Source of the DNA: Verticillium longisporum
Taxonomy: Eukaryota; Ascomycota; Sordariomycetes; Glomerellales; Plectosphaerellaceae
DNA length: 64,000 nt
Reading direction: 5' to 3'
Assembly: GCA_019188255.1 (NCBI GenBank)
Contig: JAETXT010000013.1
Span: 2,170,001 to 2,234,000 of the forward strand
The notes beneath the pieces are model-generated. The model saw only the letters and a program-made list of their open reading frames with translations. It was not told the DNA's origin and made no database searches. Shown one piece after another: positions 11,420 through 21,015 of the stretch; positions within the stretch are counted from its first letter, which is position 1, and every line of letters starts with the position of its first letter. The translations under genes and the position numbers were made by a program.

Positions 11420-12666
11420 CTTGGTCCTCGCACTCGGAATCATCTTACCTTACCCTGGGAGCTCGGCATGTATGCACATCACGACATGCCTCCAGCCGAG
11501 CGGAACAGCGTAAAGGTGAAACAGACCAAGTGGGCGCACAATTGTCCGTCGACCATCCCGCCACTCTCAGCAACCATCACCGCCCTTTCTTCCCTTGTAC
11601 TGTCACCCCCGCAGTCCGGCACCTGATCTACGCATGAATGGAAAGGGGCGGAGAAGTAATCCCGTCCACATACCGCTGCTCCGGGGTACACGAAAGTTGC
11701 CGATCATGCCCCCTCCGCCCTGGCCCGCCGGGACCCCGACCCTGGCACTTCGTCTGCATGGGTATATCGCGGAGGTTCGCTGATCGGACTACCGAGTCAG
11801 CGGATGGGGTTCGCCGGGCTGCCGGGCCCCGACTGGCGTCGACGGCATGGCCAACTTGCCGAGATAGCCGGGCAGACCCAGCTCGCTGTCACACTAAGAG
11901 ATGCTGTCATCTGAATGCCGCCGAACATCAAACCTTCTTGCGCGTCCTTTCGGCCCCTACTAAGGTTTGCGAGGCGCAAGATTGGCATCTTGCGTATTAC
12001 ACGAACCGTGAAAGCTTAGGGTGCGGTGCATCCCGTGAGAGCCGTCACGGCTGCTCAGACACGGATGGAGGTTCGTATCCTGCTTTGACGGCGTGCCCAT
12101 GCCCAGCGCGGGAAGTCTTCCTTGACGATTTGCACGCCGTATGACGAATCCCGAGCCGAACCATCTCCGTCTCTTTAAAGCTTAAACCCCTGTGTATGCT
12201 TGCGCGTCCACGACGACGTCGTCAACAGAGGGTATGGGGTCGTGCACGCGAGGACGGAAGCAACGGCACTCCACACGCACTTCTGCGCATAGTCCATGAC
12301 GTTTGTCTACCACCTCGAGTTGCCGAATCCTTGAGACAACGTTAAAGAAAAAAAGTATCAATCGGGCCACCTAGGGAGATTTGTTCAAGACGTCAGTACA
12401 AGATCCACACCACAATATCACTGTACATGATGGAGAAACACGACCTGCACCCTCGGCACAAAGGATCAGCAAAGCATAAAATGCAGATCGCTCATTATCC
12501 TGATCTTAATCGTCGTGTCACTTTCTTAAGGAGTAAATAGGAGTGCAAGAGAATCAACTCTACCTAAGCTCTCAGTCGGGCATGCTACTAACGAGCGTTG
12601 CACTCAGATCCATCCATACAGAAAAGGGGTATCATGTGTCGGCCGTAACATCGTGTAACCACCCCT
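11420..12666. other. Intergenic region, no gene supported
   Basis: About 1.2 kb. A 168-codon open frame at 11638-12144 (+) has a Cys/Arg/Ser-rich composition typical of random GC-rich DNA and no family motif. No RNA gene or repeat recognised. Confidence 0.5.
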
Positions 12667-13995
12667 TCAAGCGCACCCAGATTTCGGAACCCCCAAGAGC
12701 CCCGTCATTCCGAATACGCGTCCCAACCTCTCGTTTGCTCCGATCCGAAGAGTCCGTGAGACCTCCACAGCCGCCGCGTTCTCTGCGCCGAGAAAAAAAC
12801 CCAAAACTCCCCTGACTGCGCCTGCAGGAGGCCTCGCCGACTCGGGCAGCCGCAATGCAGCCCCTGGCGCCTCCCAGCCGTCCACGTACGGCGCGTACAT
12901 GACTGACCTCTCCCGAACGCCCACGGCCGCCTTCGCCGGTGGCTCCCCGACGACGCTCCAATAGAGCCTGCTGAGCGGCGCCTCGCCCCGAAAGAAGGCT
13001 TCGTCGAAAGCAGCGCGGTCAGCGGCGGCACCGCGCACAAACTGTAGATACGACTTGGTAAGACGCACGGCATCGTTGACCCGACAGTCCCTGTGCTGAT
13101 CCGTATCGGCTGTCCACAAAGCCGAAGCGTGGTACGGATGATCCGGCTGACGGGCATTGCCCAGGTCGGCAAAGACCCAGCGCGTGGAATCTGTTCTCGA
13201 GGCGATGAAGATGTTGTCCAGCTTGACGTCGTCATGACACAGGTTGTGGGCAGTGTGCATATGCGCCAAGGCCGAGAGCAGAGCGTTGAAGGCTGGACGG
13301 TATGTACGGTCGATTTCTAGATGATCAAAGGGCTCCGGGGCCGTGCTCAGGTCGTGGGCGAGCTTCTCGGCGGTGCCAGCCCGCAGGAAGGGCGTGACAA
13401 GATGCCACTTGGGGGGTTCGTGGTCGCGAGGCGAGGTGAGAAAGTAGTCCTGAACGGGGACGAACATGCTGCTGAAGGGATCGCTCTCTTCGTCGTGTAT
13501 GCTGAGGCTCTCACGCTCCATGCCGCCGCGGCCGCCAAGCAGCAGGGTGGCAGGGATCTCTGTGGGCCAGCGCGTCTGCGGTGCACCGGGAACGCAGTTG
13601 CGTAAGGGGCTGTTGCCTTCGTTGAAGACCTTGATAATGGAGTTGTTGAAGAGGTAGACGTCGCCTTCATGGCCGCCTCCCAGGTGTTTCCAGCGCGGTC
13701 GATTCGAGAGTAACATCGCCCTGTCGGTGTTCTCGACGGCTTCCGCTTGCCAGCCCTGGCGCGCAAGGAGGACCTCTTCGTCTGAGGTCAGGGATGAAAA
13801 ATGGGTTGGGCTATATTTGGCTTGCATGGCGTTTCGGAACGCGACGTGGAGGTCGCCGAGGTGAAAGAGGCCAACGATGGCCGTGATGACGAGGATACGG
13901 TTGACGAGTTTCAGTGGCAGCCGACGTGCCGCCCTGCGACCAGCCGGACTCCACGTGCGTTTTCTTTTCTCCATGTCTGCGGTAGGTATCGTCAT
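12667..13995 (-). CDS. Membrane-anchored protein-kinase-fold protein, function unknown
   Basis: Single exon, 442 residues. A basic N-terminus (MEKRKR) precedes one transmembrane segment at about residues 28-47, so a type II membrane protein is likely. The rest has a kinase-like fold: glycine-rich GGGHEGDVYLF (about 106), a candidate ATP-anchoring Lys in SIIKVF (about 122), catalytic loop HDDVKLDN (about 254-261) in place of HRDxKxxN, and ADLGN (about 276-280) in place of DFG. The C-lobe is short and the APE motif is not obvious. Catalytic Asp, Lys and Asn are kept, so activity is possible. It belongs to an uncharacterised fungal family. A second in-frame Met at residue 8 could be the start. 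Confidence 0.75.
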   Translation of the reverse strand: MTIPTADMEKRKRTWSPAGRRAARRLPLKLVNRILVITAIVGLFHLGDLHVAFRNAMQAKYSPTHFSSLTSDEEVLLARQGWQAEAVENTDRAMLLSNRPRWKHLGGGHEGDVYLFNNSIIKVFNEGNSPLRNCVPGAPQTRWPTEIPATLLLGGRGGMERESLSIHDEESDPFSSMFVPVQDYFLTSPRDHEPPKWHLVTPFLRAGTAEKLAHDLSTAPEPFDHLEIDRTYRPAFNALLSALAHMHTAHNLCHDDVKLDNIFIASRTDSTRWVFADLGNARQPDHPYHASALWTADTDQHRDCRVNDAVRLTKSYLQFVRGAAADRAAFDEAFFRGEAPLSRLYWSVVGEPPAKAAVGVRERSVMYAPYVDGWEAPGAALRLPESARPPAGAVRGVLGFFLGAENAAAVEVSRTLRIGANERLGRVFGMTGLLGVPKSGCA

Positions 13996-15636
13996 GCGTA
14001 CGGGGGAAGCAGAAGAAGAGGAAGAGGAAGGAGAAGGAGAGAGAACGGGGATCGCCAGCGAGGCACCCAGCAGCGGGACGACGCCTCATAAGCAGAAGCC
14101 ATCCATGTCAGCGAACAACAGACAATACGGCGGCGTCTGACAACGGCGCCTGGGACAGCTGCTTGGTACGGGGCTGGGCTCCCGTTCACGTAGAGCTCAT
14201 CTGCGATGGCTAACAGGGCGTGTCGCCAGAGGCCAAGACGTCATGCCGTGGACGTGGGGACGATGCCCTGCCAGCAAGCGGCAGGGCATGAGCATCGATG
14301 AGATGAGGGAGGGGGGGCCAGAGGCATGGCCTGGCTGCCTAGCGTTCGGAAGGGCTGGGAACCAACAGAATGGTGTTTTGCCCAGACGGCAGCAGAAACG
14401 GCAGCGGCTGTCGAGACGAGCTAGCCAAGGCACCTTGGTAGCCCAGGCGGTGTTGTGTGATCCTCAGACCATGGCAGCAGTGTTGTTTGCGTGTGATGTG
14501 TGTGTGTGTGTCTGGGCGGAAGGGGGGAAATGGGATGTGGTTCGATCCAAGGAATGGGAAAGCCATCTTGGAATCTGGCGATGCCCTGACATGATCCCCC
14601 CACCTTTCCTTCCTTCCCTCACTGCTTCCGTCCCTGTGGTGTGCTGTGGTTGGTGCCAGCATAGCCAGGTGCCGCCCCGCCCCCCTACCTAGGTACCTAC
14701 CTAGGTACATGTAGGCTCTTGCCCCGAGGGAGCTTTCGGAGCCCTACAGCCCACTCACAGGCTGCCGACCACAGGCTACGCCTCGGCAGTGGCCCTTGGA
14801 CAAGGACGTCATGTTCCTGGGCCGCCTCAGCCCACCCTGGCACCTTGGCAAACCGACCACCGCTGGTCTCTTGGCCCACACAGCCGAGTCCCGGATCGGA
14901 GCCCCCCCCGAGACCAAGACAAAAAAGCGCCCCAGCCACAGGCCAAATTCCTATTCTTGATCCGCCAAGCTTCGGACCCGCCAAAGCTTTCGGCGCAGGC
15001 GGCGCAGGCAGAGAGCCTAAGAGCACCCGAAAGGAGCTGCGGACACAGGCGTGTAAGGCGCGTGTCAGCCGACCAAAGAGTTGGCATGGGCAGTCCTTCA
15101 TTCAGTGCAAAGAAAAAAAAACAATACAGGCCATGAGTGACAAGCCCTCGTTGCACAAGAACAACACATCCGTATCTTCTAGTAGCCATCTCGATCTGCT
15201 CCAGCCACATCGTAATCTGGCAATGGAGCAGGCCCAGATCAAGGAACGCGGAGCAACCCTGTCATGCCCAGGCTCTGAAACGGTTGCTTCCACATGCTCC
15301 GGATCGTCCGCCCCGGATGCCCACCCTGCCCATGCCTGGTCGCGTGTCCAGCCCTGGGAGCCAATCTCCCTTTGTGGCGTGGCTTCGTCTGACGTCCACC
15401 ATATCACGAGCCAGCATGGCAAGAGAGCTAGATGCAAACTTGAATTGAAAACCGTGGCTAAGTCAACAAAAAGACCCCAATTACCGACCTTACGTCTGTG
15501 GCGGAATATCCATGCCTCTTGTGCCACCTTTGCGTCTACCCCCAAAATATGTACGTGTCAGTCATAGTGTATGCTTAACTCTGAATATCCCGATACTAGC
15601 TAGTCGCAACGCACCGCTTGCACATTGACTTCCTGA
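13996..15636. other. Intergenic region with a short CTAGGTA palindromic repeat
   Basis: No gene supported over 1.6 kb. Around 14687-14712 there is a tandem palindromic string made of CCTAGGTA units (CCTACCTAGGTACCTACC and on), a motif that recurs at 44583 as GGTAGGTAGGTAG and in the TIR element at 50743. A (TG)n tract lies near 14493-14511. The open frame 14719-15567 (+) is Ser/Pro/His-rich without family features and is not called. Confidence 0.5.
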
Positions 15637-16903
15637 CTACCGACGACCCTTTGTGGGCACTGGCAGAGCTGAGCTTTCCTCGACCGGACCGCGTGTTGTG
15701 CCGGTCCGTCCTCCGCGACGGCCTCCTCTTCCTCTGCCGTATCGGGCTCTGGGACGGCCGTGTCCCTTTTGCGAAGCGGCAGGAGGATTGGCGCCCTCGT
15801 CCTTTTTGGGGCTCTGAGCATGGTTTGTCGATGACTTTGCCGGAGGAGACGCCGCAGGCTTGATGGTATTGATCGTGATGACGTGCTGGCTCTTAGGCTT
15901 GTCCTTTTCGACGACCACAGGCCCTTTATCGTCATGCACTCGGCCACACCCCAACTTTTCTGTTTCGCGCGATGCGGCCCGCATGTTGCGGCTAGGCGAA
16001 GGCGCTGACACCCTCCGCGGCGTCGCACACTCGTCAGAATCATACTCCTTCGTCTCGCTCTTCGACTCGAACCGGCGGCGAGGAGAGGCCAGCGGGAACC
16101 GAAACTCGGCCCGTATCACGGGTGCCGCGCTGGGGGGCAGTGCGATATTCTCGGGCAGAGGCGTAGTGGTCCGCTGAGCGGGAGTGGGCGTTTCGGCCCT
16201 GTTGATGAAGGGGCTGGGGTTGCTCCTGGCCGCAGCCAGGGCGCCGGGCGTAAACTCGGGGGCGTCCGGGTTCAGCTTGGAGCCCTCGCGGCGATGGCGT
16301 TGAGGCGTCTTGATGGGGGATGTTGTGACGGTGCGTTCGATGATCGCCTTGGGCTCTGTGCTCGTTGAGCGGTCGGCATAGCGTGGGCAGGTCTCGTTCT
16401 GTTTGCATGGCTCCTTCGTGGCCCAGAGACTGGCGTATCTGCCCGTGGATGCAAGCAGCTTTTCGTGGCTGCCTTGTTCAATGATCCGTCCATGATGGAG
16501 CACGACGATGTAGGTACCATGCCGGGCTAGAAGCGGCTGGCGTTCGTCCTCAGCACTGTCAACATCATAACTGTTCAGGGGAAGGCAACACTGGACAAGG
16601 CCCAGCAAGGTTCGTATGACTCCCATGATGATGAGACCAACGATGAAGATGCTGATAGTGTGGAACGGCAGCTTTACGTCCAAAAGAGTGAGACAGGTGG
16701 GGAGGATTGCAGAGTCTGTAGGTGGGAGACAGGCCATGAGCAAGGTGTCTTCTGTTTGGGGAGGATATATCACCCGTCTGGGCAGGCATGTGAGACACAA
16801 GCGCCTTCCCACATGAAGCAGTCACGGTGAGGAAGGCGAGCGTGATGAAGACGATCGTTCCTGCAGTCATCAGTGAGCTTACTGAAACACATGGAAATAT
16901 CAT
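15637..16903 (-). pseudogene. Internally deleted ABC half-transporter (HMT1-like) with long C-terminal tail
   Basis: Exons 16903-16774 and 16715-15637 join in phase (1209 nt, 402 residues). The N-terminus has hydrophobic segments (TAGTIVFITLAFLTV; HTISIFIVGLIIMGVI) and then DSAEDERQPLLA, typical of the N-terminal membrane extension of fungal vacuolar heavy-metal-tolerance ABC transporters. It is followed at once by YIVVLHHGRIIEQGSHEKLL, which is the very end of an ABC ATPase domain, after the H-loop. The whole membrane core plus Walker A, signature and Walker B are missing. A Ser/Pro-rich tail ending in an RGRGGRRGGR basic segment remains open. Without the core it cannot transport. Either a real deletion or an assembly collapse; the frame stays open across the join. 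The start is uncertain, as an upstream exon ending at the GCAG near 16859 is possible. Confidence 0.6.
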
Positions 16904-17010
16904 GTTTGCTTGTCATTCGTCAATAGAAGGCCGTGCCTGCTCGTGATCATGTATCTAGTTGTGCCTGCTCCTCTCTCTCTCTCGCTCTCTGCGTCCAATA
17001 GTGAGTACCT

Positions 17011-18211
17011 TTACTGCCCGCCAGAGCCGGCACCACGGCCGGCACCACCAGCGCCCGGAGGACCCTGACCACCCATCATGTTGCGCGCCCTGCCGACTGT
17101 TAGCACTCGATTCAACGCGAACCGCATCCTCTCACTGAAGAACTCACATGTCAGCAATGTTGGGGTCCTGCATCAGGCTGCCGAGATCAGGCATGCCGCC
17201 ACCGCTGCCGAAAGAGTCGGCCATCTCCCGGAGCCTCGGGTTGCTCATGAGGTTGTTCATCATGTCGGGGTTGCTCATGAGGTTCTGCGCCATGCTCGCG
17301 AACATGGGGTTGTTCATGATCTGGCTAAAGTCGGGCATGCCGCCAGCACCGCCACCGGCACCGCCGGCACCGCCGAGCATGCTCGCGAGGCTGCCGAGGT
17401 CGGGCATGCCGCCGGCGCCGGCGCCAGGGCCGGGGCTGGCCGTGGGACTCCTGGCGTTCTCGGGGCCCTCGGCCTCGAGCTCGTCGACGCGGCGCTTGGC
17501 CGTCTCAAAGCCCTTGCGCATGGCGTCGCTGCCGCCGTTGCCCTCGGCGTCGATGCCCTTCTGGTAGGCCTCCATGGCGCGGGGCGCGTCGCGGAGGGCG
17601 AAGGGGGCGGGGCCGGGGCGGGACCGCGCCTGGGGGCATTTTACGCAGAGGGCGGCGGCCGCCTCGGCGTCGGCGCGGGCCGAATCGTGGTCGCGGGCGG
17701 CCGAGTGGGCGGCCGCGCGGTTGGAGAGGTAGACGGCGTTGCCGGGCGTCAGGGCGAGGGCCTTGGTGTAGAGGTCAATGGCCGAGGCGTAGTCCTTGGT
17801 GGCCATGGCGGCGTTGCCGCGAGCGTTGAGCGCGTCGCCCCCCTTCTTCTGCTGCTCGGTGGGGGCGGCATTGCTGCCGGGGGCGGCGCTGGCCGAGGCT
17901 CTGGTGCCCGTCGTCGACGTGTTGGGTGACCAGGAAGAGTTCTTGAGCTTCTCGTACACACCGTAGATCTGCTGGAGGTTCTGGGTGCCGACAGCGTCGG
18001 TCAGGGCCTGCTTGTCGGTGGGGTCAATTTTGAACGAGTCGGCGATGCACTGGACGGCGACATCGATCGAGTCCTTGTCGTCGGCGGGAAGGGTGCCGTC
18101 GGCGACCGAGGTCGACAGGAAGTCGCAGATGGCGAGCGCCAGGCGCTGTTGGGATGTTTGAGCCTGCGAATAATTAGCTGTGGACGCTTCGAGAGAAAAG
18201 GACCATACCAT
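17011..18211 (-). CDS. SGT2: SGT2/SGTA-like TPR co-chaperone
   Basis: Hub of tail-anchored protein targeting (GET pathway) in the cytosol. Exons: 18211-18209 (the ATG alone), 18163-17148, 17089-17011, totalling 365 residues. The N-terminal dimerisation domain (RLALAICDFLSTSVADGTL to YEKLK, about 8-80) binds Get4/5. Central TPRs follow (GNAAMATKDYASAIDLYTKAL, then LSNRAAAHSAARDHDSA), and a C-terminal Met/Asn/Gly-rich region holds NPxFxxMAQNLMSNPDMM repeats, the client-binding part. The end ARNMMGGQGPPGAGG needs the last intron (17147-17090) removed. The third TPR (plus strand about 17588-17650) is strangely degraded: Trp, Leu and Gly positions read Arg, Pro and Arg in an extremely G-rich stretch of the plus strand. 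Confidence 0.92.
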
Positions 18212-18621
18212 TTTGTGAGACTTGTGGGATGTGAAGATGATGTTGGCAGATGTTGTCAAGACCAAAGTCGCCAGTCGTGTCGAGGAAGTAGTGTTCTTTC
18301 TGGACCTGGTTCTTTAAAGTCGCCTCGGTGACGGGTGACGGACGGTTTGGTGGGCTGGAAGGTTCCAAACGTTGGATGTTCGGGAAGGTGGGGGTGTTTA
18401 TGGGCTGCTTAGTTGCATTGTACGATCATCACCCCGCATCATATGCAACAAAGCACTTCCTTACGCCACCAGGCCTACCACGAGCATCGTGGATCTTTTT
18501 GTCTGTTGAGAGGCCTCTGTATTCATGGCCTTGGGAGAGTCTCTTGTCGTCCTATATCTGAATTGTACACTGCTCCGCCGTGATAAAACCACAAACGCCC
18601 GCTACCATGCCCCTGCGTACC

Positions 18622-20057
18622 TCACGACGATCCCGGCCTCTTCCTGTCCACATTTCGCACCTTTCGGAGCGGCTTGTTGACCGCCCTCCTGTACTTTGTG
18701 TACAGCTTGAAAGCATCCCTCAGCACCAAGTACATGCATCCACCCGCCAAGCTCCTACCCCACGTCTGCTGCAGCAGCCCAGGACGCCCGAAAGACTTGC
18801 CGCTCAGCGTCGTCAGGTGCTTCGGCAGCAGAAGCTGGAGGAGCTCGCCGGCCCCCGACGAGATGGCCGGCAGGAGAAGCGCGCTGGCAAGGGCGTTGGC
18901 CACATCACGAAGACTGGCGTGTAAGTTCCACTGCCGCTGATCGTTCATTGGCGGAGGCGCTGCTGCTGCGCCCGCCACCCTCGGTGCAGGCGCGGCCTCG
19001 TGTTCGTCGTGTCGTTGTTCCTCTATGGCGATGAGATCCGGAATCTGCTCACCGTCGGCCGGCGCATCAAACTCGACGTCCTCGTGAATCTCCACTCGGA
19101 ACCCCTCTTGGCCCAGTCGAGGATCGTCCTCGCCGACGTGAACAATCTGCTCTTCGACCTGAAGTTCAACATCCACCTCGGGGATGTCAAGCAGGTTGAT
19201 CGCCGCGTCGAGCATGCCCGCGATGCCGCCTTCGTCGTCGTGACCGTGATCATGATCGTCGTGATGATGATGCCCACCGTCCCGCTGCCCCTGATCCTGC
19301 CGCGGTTCTGGCTCCGGCAGCCCGGCTATCCTCCTGTCGAGCTTGTTCTCATAGGGGCGGATAAGCTCGCGCCACAGGTTTCTGTACATGGCGCGCACGT
19401 AGGGAAAGGCCGTGCAGACCAGTTCGGGCGAGGGCGGCCAGGAGAAGAAGTGCTCGTCGCGGGCCATGTGAAAAGTTCCAAACTAGTCGTCCGTCAGTCA
19501 AATTCAACACTGCGAGGTCACAGAAAAGTGAAGTGAAACGTACCAGCGCAGCCAGCGGCAGGAAAATGACATTGCCCAACCCCGGAATCGAGTGCGAGAG
19601 GATCAACGTCGGCGCAACGGCGCCCAGCCCAAGATAGCGCCCGAGCCGCGCGCCGTGCTCCTGCCTCGGGTCGTTGAGAAAGTGGAACCGCGCCTCGGGG
19701 CCGGCAAAGATTTGGAACGCAACGTCGCCGTAGGTCGCGAGACCGAGCCACGTGCCGATGGCGAGGCCCGTGCCGAGCAGCGGCGGCGACAGGCGGCTGA
19801 AGGCCTGGTGGAGGCGGTTGCCGACGGCGACGGCCGGGTCAAAGGGCTCGTCGACGGGGATGGGGGCCTTGCAGAGCGGGGCACTGAAAGGGGTTGGTCT
19901 CGCGCTCCAGCTCGGCGCGCCAGTGCATCATGCAGTCCTGGTGGCCCTCGAGCGAGCACGGGCAGGGGTGAACCCATTCCTCGCCCGCGGACTCGTCTTG
20001 GTCGGTCAGACAGACGAAGCAGCGGCCTACGGCGGCGGGCGCCTCGTTGGCGGCCAT
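18622..20057 (-). CDS. RING-CH (RINGv) membrane E3 ubiquitin ligase, MARCH-like, one frameshift
   Basis: Exons 20057-19544 and 19482-18622. The N-terminal RINGv begins CFVCLTDQDE, continues WVHPCPCSLEGHQDCMMHW and ends NPFQCP followed by LCKAPIPVDEP. That last step requires one base less in the G4 run at 19878-19881. Exons sum to 1375 nt, one more than a multiple of three, which agrees with a single extra base. After the RING come hydrophobic segments, a His/Asp-rich linker (HHHHDDHDHGHDDE), an acidic region and a C-terminal hydrophobic domain. MARCH-type ligases ubiquitinate membrane proteins in the ER or endosomes. Removing the extra base gives about 457 residues. Cys and His ligands of both zinc sites are all present, so the gene is probably functional and the extra base an error. 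Confidence 0.8.
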
Positions 20058-21015
20058 GGCTGTCGTTGTTCGGTTGGGTTTGTCGCTGGGCTGCGAGACC
20101 TCGGGGATTGATGACGTCGTGGGGCGCGTGGACTTGCGTCAGTGTCGTGAAGGGCGGGAGGAGCCCAAAGAGACCGAGCTAGCTCTTGACGAGCATGTCA
20201 GAGGGGGTCAAAAGTTGAGGTTGTGTTGTGAGGTGTGTCGACAGACGTGGTCTTGGGGAGACGCAGGCACCTTTGCTCTCGGCTGATTTCGATGGGAGCA
20301 AGCGCTCTCGTCCGAAAGCTCTGGTCGTGTGACATCAGCAGTGCAGGCAGTTGCACAGTTGCTGTGAGCTCGGCCCGAGACTGCCTGTGCTAGCCGAAAG
20401 TGGTTAGCGCTGAATCGAGCCCGCGGTCACGACAAATGGAGCATATGCGCCATGTGAAGCTGGTTAGGCCTCAGTAATTGACGATTGCTCATGTGTACTG
20501 TGGAAGTCTGCATTTTTATTTTATTTTATTGTTATATTGAAGAAAACCTAGAACAAAAAGTCACTCCTCCTTCTCATGTCCTACAACATCTCCTGCATCA
20601 CCGCCAGTGATCACTTTGAAACTTGGCCGCCGTGATGCGCGTCAGGGCTTCTCAAGGTACCGATTAAATACAGAGCAGATGATGTGAATGTCTTCAGAGA
20701 TGTAGCAAAAGGCACAGACCCAACGAATACACATGCATGTTCATAATGGCTCGTCATCGTTTGCGTCCGGCTTTCTCCGCTATGTCTACCGCAAAAATGT
20801 ACCATCGCTCAAACTCATTAGACCTGTTCTACTCTAGCACCTGTACGCGTGACCATGGTCAGCGCCTGATCTCTCCCCCTCCGCGACGCCGGCAACAACG
20901 CTGACTAAAGCATGTTCTCCAAATTTTGATCCATCTGTCCGTCCGTCTGTCATTCTGCGTGCCTCCCCGGGATTACTCTCGTCTATAGCGCATAACCTAT
21001 TCTCCCCCCTCCCCC
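20058..21015. other. Region between RING-CH promoter and KAP114 3' end
   Basis: Upstream part is the promoter of the RING-CH gene. An AT-rich stretch at about 20510-20545 (repeated TTTTA units) is a plausible polyadenylation region for the minus-strand KAP114 transcript. No further gene supported. Confidence 0.45.

Noticed and set aside
11638..12144. 168-codon open frame on the plus strand
   Set aside because: Cys/Arg/Ser-rich random composition and no motif or intron signals.
14719..15567. 282-codon open frame on the plus strand
   Set aside because: Ser, Pro, His and Arg-rich with no family motif, no codon bias like the real genes, and it sits in a GC-rich non-coding stretch.
17078..17929. 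Gly/Ala/Val-rich open frame antisense to SGT2
   Set aside because: Composition is the complement of the SGT2 repeats; no independent evidence.
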